Shown here: piece by piece, positions 22,281 through 32,762 of the stretch
How positions within the stretch are numbered: the stretch's first letter is position 1
How the letters are laid out: every line of letters starts with the position of its first letter
Assembly (NCBI GenBank): GCA_951799425.1
Contig: OX637394.1
Coordinates: forward strand, 45,038,642 to 45,102,641
Direction of reading: 5' to 3'
Length of the DNA stretch: 64,000 bases
Source: Ilex aquifolium
Lineage: Eukaryota; Streptophyta; Magnoliopsida; Aquifoliales; Aquifoliaceae
The notes under the pieces: model-generated
What the model was told of the DNA's origin: nothing
Database searches by the model: none
The model's input: only the letters and a program-made list of their open reading frames with translations
Program-made: the position numbers and the translations under genes

Positions 22281-22799
22281 TTTTAACGGGGACGGGGACG
22301 GGGACGGGGCGGGGCGGGGCGGGGACGGGGCGGGGGTAAGGGTAAGTCCATCCCCACCTCCATTCCCGTACGGGTTTATACGGGTATCCCTGTATACGTC
22401 AACCGTCCAATACGTATAGTCCATCCCCGGTCCAAACGGGACGGGTTTGGACGAATACCCGTTTTTCCCCGGTCCACTGCCATCCCTACCACTTGTCAAT
22501 CCTTGTAATACACCATCGAGTCGGACTCACTGGGTTTGTTTCTCAAGTACTCCGGATTCGTACTTAACGATTTCATTAGCAAATTTGGTTGCTTGATCCA
22601 CAAGCAACAACAGCCCGAGTAACAGAGTACCCACTTGTGGGGACTCAAACTCAGTGAGTCAGCTCGTTCAATACCATCCAAATGGTGCCGAAACTCGGGA
22701 CATACACATGCGTTGCCTCCATAAGCTGCGTCTACGTGAAGCCACACCCCATAATTATTTGCAAGGTCTCCAAGCTGAGTCAAAGGATCAACGCACTAC

Positions 22800-24030
22800 A
22801 ACAAAAAGTATTTTTTGCGACGTTTTTTTAGCGACGTTTTTAAATTCGTCGCAAAAAGTTGACTATTAGCGACGATTTTAGAAAAACGTCGCGAAAAGGC
22901 GATTCCTAAAATTGTTTTTGGCGGGAGAATGGCGGAATTGGCAATTAAATTGACCTTTAGCGACGTTTTTAAAAAACGTCGCAAATAAAATTTTTTACTT
23001 TAATAAAAGATTTTTTTTAAAAAAATTACAATGTTTTTTTGCGACGATTTTATAAAACGTCGCTAATAAAATTTTTTAATTAAATAAATGATTTTTTAAA
23101 AAACAATTAAATTGATTTTTAGCGACGTTTTAGAAAACGTCGCTAATAAACTTTTTAACTTAAATAAAAGATTTTTAAAAAAACTATTAAATTGATTTTT
23201 TGCGACGATTTTCAAAAACGTCGCGAAAAAACTGTTTTACTTAAATAAAAGATTTTTTAAAAAACAAATAAATTGATTTTTAGCGACGATTTTTAAAAAC
23301 GTCGCAAAAAAACTTTTTACATAAATAAAAGATTTAAAAAAACAAATAAATTGATTTTTGCGACGATTTAATAAAACGTCGCTAAAACTTTTTACTTAAT
23401 AAAAAAATTAAAAAGAATACCTTGATTGACTTTTAGCGACGTTTTTCAAAAACGTCGCAAATAACCTTTTACATAAATAAAAATTCAAAAAAGAATACCT
23501 TGATTGACTTTTAGCGACGTTTTTTAAAAATGTCGCAAAGAACCTTTTACATTAATGAAAAAATCAAAACAGCATACATTCATTGACTTTTCGCGACGTT
23601 TTTGAGAAACGCCGCAAATAACCTTTTACATAAATGAAAAATCAAAAAACAATAGATTGATTGACTTTTCGCGACGTTTTTTGAAAACGTCACAAATAAC
23701 CTTTTACATTAATGAAAAATTCAGAAAAGAATACCTTTATTGACTTTTTGCGACGTTTTATAAAAACGTCGCAAATAACCTTTTACATAAATGAAAAAGT
23801 CAAAACACAACCTTGAATGACTTTTCGCGACGTTTTTCAAAAACGTCGCAAGTAACCTTCTACATAAATAAAAAATTCAGAAAAAGAATACTTGATTGAC
23901 TTTTCGCGACGTTTCTTAAAAACGTCGCAAATAAACATTTTCTTAAATATAAAATTCAAAACAGAATACCTTCATTCATATCTTAATTTATTTTTTGCGA
24001 CCTTTCTAAAAAACGTCGCCAATAAACTTT
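22800..24030. repeat. Left subterminal GCGACG hairpin repeats
   Basis: About 17 units, spaced 60-80 bp, of the form AGCGACGTTTTT-n-AAAACGTCGCAAATAA. Each is a perfect or near-perfect short palindrome. These are the expected transposase-binding repeats of a CACTA element. Units in the middle of the array are in the same orientation with a shared AT-rich spacer. Confidence 0.9.
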
Positions 24031-24034
24031 TACA

Positions 24035-25900
24035 TAAATGAAAAATTGACATACAATTTCATCAAATTAACATGTAATTTCATCCAATTAAAATTTAATT
24101 TATCAAATTAAAACCAAATTAACATTCAATTTGAATAAATTTAATAATTTTAATTTTAATTTAATGAAATTGAAAGTCGATTTGATGAAATTACATGTTA
24201 ATTTGATGAGATTGAATGTCAATTTGATAAATTAAATGTTACTTTGATGAAATTGAAAGTCAATTTGATAAATTGAATGTTAATTTAATGAAATTGAAAG
24301 TCGATTTGATGAAATTACATGTTAATTTGATGAAATTAAATGTCAATTTGATAATTTGAATGTTAATTTGATAAATTGAATGTCAATTTAATGAAATTGA
24401 AAGATTATTTGATTACTTTAAATGTTTAATTAAATGTTACTTTGATGAAATTGAATGTTAATTTGATAAATTGAATGTCAATTTAATGAAATTGAAAGTC
24501 GATTTGATGAAATTACATGTTAATTTGATAAATTGAATGTCAATTTGATAAATTAAATGTTACTTTGATGAAATTGAATGTCAATTTGATAAATTGAATG
24601 TCAATTTAATGAAATTGAAAGTCGATTTGATGAAATTACATGTTAATTTGATAAATTGAATATCAATTTGATAAATTAAATGTTACTTTGATGATCATTG
24701 AATATCAATTTAATAATTTGAATGTTAATTTAATGAAATTGAAAGTCGAATTGATGAAATTACATGTTAATTTGATGAGATTGAATGTCAATTTGATAAA
24801 TTAAATGTTACTTTGATGAAATTGAAAGTCAATTTGATAAATTGAATGTTAATTTAATGAAATTGAAAGTCGATTTGATGAAATTACATGTTAATTTGAT
24901 AAATTGAATGTTAATTTGATAAATTGAATGTCAATTTGATAAATTAAATGTTACTTTGATGAAATTGAATGTCAATTTGATAAATTGAATGTCAATTTAA
25001 TGAAATTGAAAGTCGATTTGATGAAATTACATGTTAATTTGATAAATTGAATCTCAATTTGATAAATTAAATGTTACTTTGATGATCATTGAATGTCAAT
25101 TTAATAATTTGAATGTTAATTTAATGAAATTGAAAGTCGATTTGATGAAATTACATGTTAATTTGATGAGATTGAATGTCAATTTGATAAATTAAATGTT
25201 ACTTTGATGAAATTGAAAGTCAATTTGATAAATTGAATGTTAATTTAATGAAATTGAAAGTCGAATTGATGAAATTACATGTTAATTTGATGAGATTGAA
25301 TGTCAATTTGATAAATTAAATGTTACTTTGATGAAATTGAAAGTCAATTTGATAAATTGAATGTTAATTTAATGAAATTGAAAGTCGATTTGATGAAATT
25401 ACATGTTAATTTGATGAAATTGAATGTCAATTTGATAATTTGAATGTTAATTTGATGAATTGGGTGTTAATTTAATGAAATTGAAAGATTATTTGATTAC
25501 TTTAAATGTTTAATTAAATGTTACTTTGATGAAATTGAATGTTAATTTGATAAATTGAATGTCAATTTAATGAAATTGAAAGTCGATTTGATGAAATTAC
25601 ATGTTAATTTGATAAATTGAATGTCAATTTGATAAATTAAATGTTACTTTGATGAAATTGAATGTCAATTTGATAAATTGAATGTCAATTTAATGAAATT
25701 GAAAGTCGATTTGATGAAATTACATGTTAATTTGATAAATTGAATGTCAATTTAATAAATTAAATGTTACTTTGATGAAATTGAAAGTCAATTTGATAAA
25801 TTGAATGTTAATTTAATGAAATTGAAAGTCGATTTGATGAAATTACATGTTAATTTGATGAAATTGAATGTCAATTTAGTAAATTGAATGTTAATTTAAA
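24035..25900. repeat. ~21-bp AT-rich minisatellite with higher-order units
   Basis: Roughly 88 units of a 20-21-bp motif (AATTTGATGAAATTGAATGTC and variants with GATAAATTGAATG, GATGAAATTACATG, GAAAGTCGATTT). The variant AGTCGATTTGATGAAATTAC recurs about 13 times at intervals of about 120-190 bp, showing higher-order units of several monomers. No coding potential. Confidence 0.92.
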
Positions 25901-25919
25901 ATATGAAAAATAATAATAT

Positions 25920-26740
25920 CATTGATTTTTTGCGACGTTTTTTAAAAACGTCGCAAATAACTGTTTTTAGTGAATTAAAAAATGGAAAAATAACAATATC
26001 TTGATTTTTCGCGACGTTTTAAAAAAACGTCGCCAATAACTTTTTTTAAATAGAACATGATAACAATATAATTGATTTTGCGCGACGTTTTTTGAAAAAC
26101 GTCGCAAATAATTTTTTTGTGAATTAAAAAGGGAACATTTCAATATCTTGATTTTTCGCGACGTTTTCCAAAAACGTCGCCAATAATTTTTTTTAAATAA
26201 AACATGAAGAATAACAATATCATTGATTTTGCGCGACGTTTTTTGAAAAACGTCGCAAATATTTTTTTTGTGAATTAAAAAATGGAAAATAACAATATCT
26301 TGATTTTTCGCGACGTTTTCCAAAAACGTCGCCAATAAATTTTTTTGTGAATTAAAAATGGGAAAATAACAATATCTTGATTTTTCGCGACGTTTTAAAA
26401 AAATGTCGCCAATAACTTTTTTATGAAATAAAAGATGAAGAATAACAATATCATTGATTTTTCGCGACGTTTTTTAAAACTGTCGCCAATAATTTTTTTG
26501 TGAATTAAAAATATAAAAATAACAATAACTTGATTTTTCGCGACGTTTTTAAAAAACGTCGCCAATAAAAGTTTTGTGAAATAAAACATGAAAAATAACA
26601 ATATCATTGATTTTTCGCGACGTTTTTGAAAAACGTCGGAAATGGAAATTACATTCTTATTGTTTTTGGCGGGAGAAATAGCGGGAATTGGCAAATTAGT
26701 AAATGGCGACGTTTTTTATTTACGTCGCAGAATATAATTA
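25920..26740. repeat. Second block of GCGACG hairpin repeats
   Basis: About twelve units of CGCGACGTTTT-n-AAAACGTCGCCAATAA spaced 60-65 bp. A GTTTTTGGCGGGAGAA block near 26660 repeats one near 22914, so the minisatellite is bracketed by the same sequence. Confidence 0.85.
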
Positions 26741-27454
26741 AAAAAAAAACAAAACGACATTCAGCACATTCACTCGCTTGATGTAGCTGGCCTTCTCCTC
26801 CCTCGCTGACCCTCTCTCTCTCTCTCTCTTTGTCTCACTGAATCTCCACAGCACAGAGCCTTCATCGCAGGCTCCACCAAAGATCATTGAAGCTTCACCG
26901 AGAAGGCTCCACTGGCTCCACCGACATTCAGCCCAGAAGATCTATTTGCTGCTTCAGATTTGCGAAAGGGTTTGCTTCAGATTTGCTTCAGAATCGAACA
27001 GAAGGCTGAGGTCCATCGTCTGGCACCACTGGCTCCACCGACTGGCTCCACCGTCTGAATCCACTGGGTCCACCGTCTGAAGCTTCACCGAGAAGGCTGA
27101 GACACGAAAAGGCGATTACCGCCTGGCTCCACTGGCTCCACCGACTGGCTCCACGGTCTGAAGCAACCGACTGAGACACGAAAAGGTTCATTTCACCACT
27201 ATTTTCGAATGGGTTTTTTTTTTTAATTGAACTACTGCTGCTTAAAAGAAAATGAAAGCATATGGGAATTAGTTTGTGTATTTAGATTTGGGTATTTGGA
27301 ATTCTAAGAACCAGATTTCAGATTTGGGTATTAGATTGTGTATTAGATTTGGGTATTTGGAATTCTATTAGTTTGTGTATCTAGCCAATCTTGTGTAAGT
27401 TGTTTATTGTACTCTTGGCCTGATTTCAATATCCTTCATTCTTGGGGATATTCA
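26741..27454 (+). other. CACTA interior: pyrimidine-rich leader-like segment and GGCTCCAC repeats
   Basis: A CT-rich stretch (26813-26830) is followed by GC-richer DNA in which GGCTCCACCGACTGGCTCCA and CACCGAGAAGGCT blocks repeat between 26880 and 27160. It could be a promoter and 5' leader captured with the GET3 exons or the element's own. No supportable ORF. Confidence 0.4.
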
Positions 27455-28353
27455 ATGAACCTTTTTATAGCAGCCCAGTTGGGTGTTCTTTCTCACTCAC
27501 TCAAAACATATGTCCCTATTCGTGTCTTCAAAATCAACCCAGGCTTCAGCTCCAGCCGTCTCTCTCTATCCATTACAAAAAACCAACGAAGGAGACAATT
27601 TCAAGGTGAAATCTTGAATACCCATATTTGTTGACTTGTTATTTTTCGTGGGTTTGTTTGATAAAGTCCCAAACTGTTCACAATTTTTATGTTTTTATGG
27701 GGTTCATGCCAAACTCTTTGCACTAATCCTTATTCCAACGATTCAATGGAATCGATAAACTCTTACTTAACGGGTCCTTTGCTTTCTGTTTTGTCTTCTA
27801 TCTTCTTCTTTTTTGGGGAAAATCAATTGATTAATTCTTAGGGGGTCACATATAAAGTTCGGTATTTCGAATAGTTACTTCTATATGGTTTCCTTTTTGT
27901 TTGGTTGAACTATTGAGTATGTTTATGACCTTTTAGTAGCATAGAGAAGGTATTGTCGGCAGTGAGATCGGTGGCTGCTCCTGCAGAAACCACTGCTGGA
28001 TTTGATGAAATGGTTTCTGGGACCCAGTGGAAATATTACATGCTGGGTGGGACGGGGGTGTTGGAAAGACGAGCTGTGCTGCAGCACTTGCTGTAAAATT
28101 TGCTAACAGTGGTCACCCCACGTTAGTGGTTTCAACTGACCCTGCACATTCTTTGAGTGACTCCTTTGCCCAGGTTCCAAAATTGTTATTTATTTATTTT
28201 TTACTGTTATCAGTCCATTTCAAATATTGATACCCTCAATGCTAGAACTGATGTAATCAATAGCAGTTTTCTCCCATGTTTCTTTTGTAGGATTTGACCG
28301 GAGGAACACTAGTACCAGTTGAAGGACCTGATTCTCCCCTGTTTGCCCTTGAG
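27455..28353 (+). pseudogene. GET3B: Captured GET3B-like (plastid ArsA/GET3 ATPase) exons 1-3
   Basis: Three exons lie in order on the plus strand. Exon 1 (27455-27605) encodes a Ser/Arg-rich N-terminus, transit-peptide-like, ending TKNQRRRQFQ. Exon 2 (27963-28173) encodes [19 protein letters not shown], then WKYYMLGG and, after a 1-base loss, [20 protein letters not shown] and [14 protein letters not shown]. Exon 3 (28291-28353) encodes DLTGGTLVPVEGPDSPLFAL. Splice sites are GT/AG in matching phases. This is the start of plastid-type GET3, an ATPase that hands tail-anchored proteins to membranes. The frameshift falls inside the Walker A loop (GKGGVGKT), so no active ATPase could be made, and the rest of the gene (switch and client-binding parts) is absent. 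The fragment sits inside the CACTA element and was copied from a host gene elsewhere. Confidence 0.88.
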
Positions 28354-30218
28354 GTGTGTGGGGAAAGATGTCACAATTCTTTTCTAGCTTTACGTTGATT
28401 GTTTTTATGCCTTAACTGATTAGAATAACGGGAAATAAAATCTACTTTTTTTTTTAATGATGAATTTGTTTCCCTATATTGAACAGTACTCTATTCAATT
28501 CTCAGTAGATGCATTTTGATCCCTGGTGAGGGATGAGAGATGTTTTTCATTTTGCTAAAGAAGTTCAATAAAGAATATGAAGTAAATCTAGGTCATGCAT
28601 GTCGGTGAAACTTATCTTGTTTTACTAACTTGTTTCTTATAGCTGTGTCACATTTCAAGGTTGATGAATGCCAGACGGAAAATATTTTAGTTTTATTTGT
28701 GGCATGCTACTGCGTATGACCATGTTTTTTTTGTTTTCCCTATTGTTGTCTTTAAAATAATTGTGGGACTAGAGCTCGGGGTCTAAGTTTCTCATTGCTG
28801 TGTTAAATTTCTTTTGGTATGGTTAATGTATCCGATCTTTCATTGGGAAGTCATTTTTTGGGGTAGAATTATTGGGGGAGTTGCTTTTAGGCATTGTGCA
28901 GTTATAAAGCTTTCTATGGAAATAATTTGATCAGGAAAACACTTCCTGAAGATAGCTGCTATGGTTTTTGGAAGATTGTGAATGAGTTCACATAAAAATA
29001 AATTAATGGAAGAAACAATAAAATAGTAAGTGTTGAAAAGTAAACCTGTTCCAAAAAAGTATTGAAAAGGAAAGAGTTGGTATTAAAACAGATGAAGAAT
29101 TCACTCATAAGAAAAAAATTAAGGAATATCGAGAAATCATTCACGAAACAAAGCTGAGAATAGGAGCCAAGTTAAAGGGAAGATATCTCTATACCTTAGA
29201 AATTCCTACACTGACAACCCCAATCCCTCTCATGGGTATGCGACTGCAGTTTGATTGGTAATAATGGAGTTGTTCTTCTTTCAGCTTGGAAATCATCCCC
29301 CTTAGTCTGGGAACCAACTTGATTTTGGGTCCTAATGAGGCCACCAAATATTGATTGCTGTGATAGAGTATATTGAAATAACATCTACAGAAAACAGTAA
29401 ATAAATCAACACACAAATATAAACATTGTAGGTTGGCTTGACACCATTACCGGAACAACTTAGTCTTTTTCTCAACCCTGAAAGAATATTCCTGTAAAAA
29501 AAGGTGAAGAAAACTTTTAAGAATCTTCCTAAATTGACTGGTTCTCGTAGAATCATTTTCTGGAGGTTAATGGGAAGCCTTGTGATCTTTTCTTCGAGTT
29601 TGAGTTTCTATTTTATATAAGAATGGTAACAAAAAGAAGAGCATCACCTTGAAAAAATGTGTTGTTTGCATTTGCAAATTTTTTGACTCTTAGATCTATT
29701 GCTAAGGTAGTCGGCAAAGTGCGAGAGGATAGAGTTGCTTGAGTGATCTCGAGACAACAAACTCATCTTAGGCGACTTGGTTACCTAGAAATTGCATGAG
29801 AAGCGTTGTGTACTTTTATAACTCAGCTTAGAAGCTGATATTCTGTTTGCTTGCTTGAACTTAGCCTGATTAATTTTGTGCCATGTGTTGAGGTATGAGT
29901 TGTCTGATCAAAGATTTACGCTGCTAAAGACAACATTATTATGAGAATTCTTCCAAATGAAATGTGTGTTGGTGATGCACCTAGAATGCTAAGAACACCT
30001 TGTTATGGCTTCTCTTATTCGCTTTTCTCCAATGGAGTTTGGTGGCCTATTCCTTTATGCTTTATGCTTTTAGCTTATTTAGAATATTTTTCTTTTTTGA
30101 ATTATATTTACAGTAACTGTGTCAAATTTTCTTTTTGAGATGGGTCTTTTAATAGGTTGTTGTGTCTGCCTTGGTGCAAATCTTAAATTCAGTAACTGTC
30201 ATTGTAAATTTTTTCAAG
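28354..30218. other. Non-coding between captured fragments
   Basis: T-rich, intron-like sequence. The first part may be the natural intron after GET3B exon 3. I found no further GET3 or MetRS exon and cannot place the junction between the two captured segments. Confidence 0.4.
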
Positions 30219-30830
30219 GTGATGTTTCCATCTACGCTTCTTGGAACTGGAGAAAATTGGACTTTGATGAAGACTATTAGTGTTACTGAATATTTGAATT
30301 ATGAAGAAGGTTAGTGGAAAATTTAGTTCCATTCAACCAACAAACAAATGCGGCTGAAAGATAATATCTTTGGGTGGACAAGTAATATGAGTACCCATCT
30401 CCTTTCAAGAATTGGTAATGCTTTTTGCTCTGGAATATCTTGACTTATTTTACTGTCATGTTGGTTGTTGTGTGCAGGGAAGTTCTCTAAGAGCAAGGGC
30501 ATAGGAGTTTTTGGAAACGATGCAAAAGACACAAACATTCCTGTAGCCGTATGGAGATATTACTTGCTAACTAACAGGCCAGAGGTAGGTTCCTGTTACT
30601 TGGTTTGACACTTTTATGTATCAAATCTCTCTCTCTCTCTCAACACCGAAAGAAAAGTAAAAAATTAGATGGTCTATTCTTCCATTGCTAATACTGATGA
30701 GTTTGCTATAGCCAGGTATCAGATACATTGTTTACATGGGGGGATTTGCAAGCAAAATTGAACAGCGAGTTGCTTAATAATTTAGGCAATTATGTCAATC
30801 GAGTATTGAGCTTTATTGCTAAAGATCCAG
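30219..30830 (+). pseudogene. Captured cytosolic methionyl-tRNA synthetase exons (KMSKS loop region)
   Basis: Three consecutive exons with intact frames and canonical splice sites. 30219-30309: [31 protein letters not shown]. 30478-30584: [36 protein letters not shown]. 30716-30830: VSDTLFTWGDLQAKLNSELL, NNLGNYVNRVLSFIAKDPG. Phases join without a break. KFSKSKG is the KMSKS signature that binds ATP in class I synthetases, and the third exon begins the anticodon-binding helical domain. The full enzyme is about 800 residues; here only about 104 are present, so it is a fragment. No exon before VMFP or after KDPG was found nearby. Its intactness suggests recent capture, or capture of already spliced-compatible genomic DNA with introns. 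Same strand as the GET3B fragment 1.9 kb upstream, so a chimeric transcript is possible but not shown. Confidence 0.92.
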
Positions 30831-31169
30831 GTTAGTCAGCTCATTGTGTGAAATGAAGTCTTTGGATTTGGAAAAATAGTTTGTGTTTGTCTTTGATTGT
30901 TGCCACCTTTTTTTTATCTCTATATAAGACTATTTACGCTGCCGCCTTTTTTTTTAAATCTCTATATAAGACAATTTCAGATTGAAGCTGCTCAATCTTT
31001 TGAATCAAAAGGCAGGCTAAGGGCTAGCACTTAGATTGGAGAACCAATAGGAGACTAGTAAGCTGCTCTTTCTAAATTAAATGTGCTTCCTAACTATTTA
31101 ATTATAATATTTGTATTTATGTCTGAGCCTCTGTTGTTTTTATGATGGTTCAGAAACTCTATGCATTTG

Positions 31170-31400
31170 ACTGAAAACAAGGAGATATACTCTGGATTCC
31201 ACAATCTTGGAATGTACACATGCATGGAGCTGGACTGTCGGAGCTGTTCAAGTTTAAGAGACATTAAATGTAATTAGAGATGCTTTAAATCCTCTTGAAG
31301 GATTAAAGCCATTTTTTCAATTTTTAGAACTTCATGTTCTTTGATTCTTGTAATTCATTCTTTTTATAAATAAAATTTTTTTTTTTTTTTTAAAAGATGT
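31170..31400 (+). mobile_element. LINE 3' end with poly-T/A tail inside the CACTA element
   Basis: TGTAATTAGAGATGCTTTAA, CTTGAAGGATTAAAGCCATT and TTCTTTGATTCTTGTAATTC match the tail at 20190-20290 in order; an AATAAAATTT box and homopolymer follow. Confidence 0.55.
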
Positions 31401-31534
31401 GAATGAATGTTGAATGGAAAAGATGTGAAATGTATTAATTGTGTTATTTTTTATTAAACACAGGTATTATTGGTGTACAGGTAAAAATTTCTATTGGAAT
31501 ATCATTTTTTATGAATTATTTAAAAAAAAAATTT

Positions 31535-32168
31535 GCTTTTTTGCGACGAAATTAAAATCGTCGCGAAAAATTGCAGAAAATCTTTTTTTGCGACGATTTA
31601 TATACGTCGCAAATGTAATTATTTTTTACATTTTTAGTTTTGTAAAAAATTATTTGCGACAATTTATTTACGTCGCGAAAAATTAATTAAATTATTAATT
31701 TTTACTTTTTATTTTAAAAAATTATTAGCGACGATTTTTTTTACGTCGCTAAAAAATTAATTAAATTATTATTTTTCACTTTTTTATTTTTAAAAACGTT
31801 ATTCGCGACGATTTTTTAACGTCGCTAAAATCAATTAAAGTATTATTTTTTACTGTTTTTTTTAAAAAAAATATTGGCGACGATTTTTTTTACGTCGCGA
31901 AAAATTAATTACATTATTATTTTTTATTTTGTTACTCTGGTGGAATATATTTTAGCTACGTTTTTTTTAGTTTTTGCGACGAAAAAAAAACGTCGCAAAA
32001 ATTTTTTTTTGCGATGAAAATAAATTTACGTCGGAAAATGTTTTCTGCGACGAGGCTATTGCGACGAACACGCGACGAAAAAAAAACGTCGCAAAAAACA
32101 ATTGGCGACGATTTTTTTACATTTAGCGACGAAAAAAAACGTCGCAAAAAACGATTTTTTTTGTAGTG
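31535..32168. repeat. Right subterminal GCGACG hairpin repeats
   Basis: About ten GCGACGATTT-n-ACGTCGC units of both orientations up to the right CACTA terminus. Confidence 0.88.
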
Positions 32169-32261
32169 ACGGCGGTCGTTGACGTGGTCCCCACAGTGGC
32201 AAAAAGGTCAAATGGGACCAACCCATCTGACACGTCAGCCTCTATAACTCTCGTGAGGAGT

Positions 32262-32762
32262 TGTCAAACATGTTGACTTATTGTTAAGCGTCGGGTTAAA
32301 CGGGTGAAAAACATGTAAACTCATATACCACATGTTTAGTAAACGAGTAAAAAATCTCAACACAAATACGAATCGTTTAATAAACGGATAACACGACATA
32401 ACTAGTTTAACCCGTAGAGTTTTAATTAATTATTTGTTTTTTTTTTTTTTTGACTGTCACTAAATTTTAAAAAAAAAAAAAATTGTGGCTATCACTAAAT
32501 ATATATATATATATTTTGTGTTTGTCAATAAAAAAAATCTGTCTAATTTTTAAAAATAATTATTAATTTATTATTATATTAATTTTATTTAAACGGATAA
32601 ACGGGTGATAAACAGGTTGACAAGACTCACCCAATACGACCCGTTTATTAAACGTATTTGACGGGTCAACCCGTTTATCATCCTAACCCGTTAAGGTCTC
32701 ACCCAAATTTGTTTAATTTGTGTCAATTAATCGTATCGTGTCAAACTTTAATAGACCTATTG
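32262..32762. mobile_element. ~0.5-kb insertion with (A)CGGGTTAA/GTTTAATAAACG repeats, in the decarboxylase
   Basis: The decarboxylase frame stops after [10 protein letters not shown] and resumes at LLTRVIEADV, with about 500 bp between. The insert has several copies, in both orientations, of GTTTAATAAACG, AACGGGT and CGGGTTAA words around an AT-rich core (TTAATTTATTATTATATTAA). A second relative lies at 36255-36780. Because it disrupts a conserved coding block of a gene that is usually intronless, I take it as an insertion. Ends and target duplication are not resolved. Confidence 0.6.

Larger units (their letters stand above)
21147..22488. mobile_element. Non-autonomous hAT element, 1342 bp, with 8-bp TSD
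   Basis: Ends TAGGGATGTCAGTGGACCG (left) and, inverted, TAGGGATGGCAGTGGACCG (right). Flanks CCACCTGT (21139-21146) and CCACTTGT (22489-22496) form an 8-bp target duplication with one C/T difference. Subterminal regions are packed with GGGGACGGGG-like repeats (21171-21310 and 22288-22460). No transposase. It splits the decarboxylase frame within the KDWQVGTG region. Confidence 0.93.
22794..32168 (+). mobile_element. Pack-CACTA transposon, 9375 bp, with captured GET3B and MetRS exons
   Basis: The left end is CACTACAACAAAAAGTATTT and the right end, inverted, is CACTACAAAAAAAATCGTTT. Both are followed by the same GCGACG motif. The flanks are ACG (22791-22793) and ACG (32169-32171), the 3-bp target duplication of the CACTA (En/Spm) superfamily. 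Both subterminal regions carry dozens of GCGACG/CGTCGC hairpins. No TNPD-type transposase or TNPA gene is seen. Instead the interior has a 1.9-kb minisatellite, a GC-richer leader-like segment, exons of a plastid-type GET3 ATPase and exons of cytosolic methionyl-tRNA synthetase, both on the plus strand. Mobilisation would need a transposase from elsewhere. Confidence 0.93.

Noticed and set aside
22236..22499. 87-codon minus frame with Pro/Ser-rich end
   Set aside because: Lies across the GGGGACGGGG repeats of the hAT end; composition follows the repeat.
25967..26694. Minus-strand frames rich in Phe, Lys and Asn
   Set aside because: Translations of the periodic GCGACG hairpin repeat, not genes.
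26988..27191. 67-codon minus frame rich in Ser/Gly/Trp
   Set aside because: Opposite strand of the GGCTCCAC repeats; no recognisable protein.
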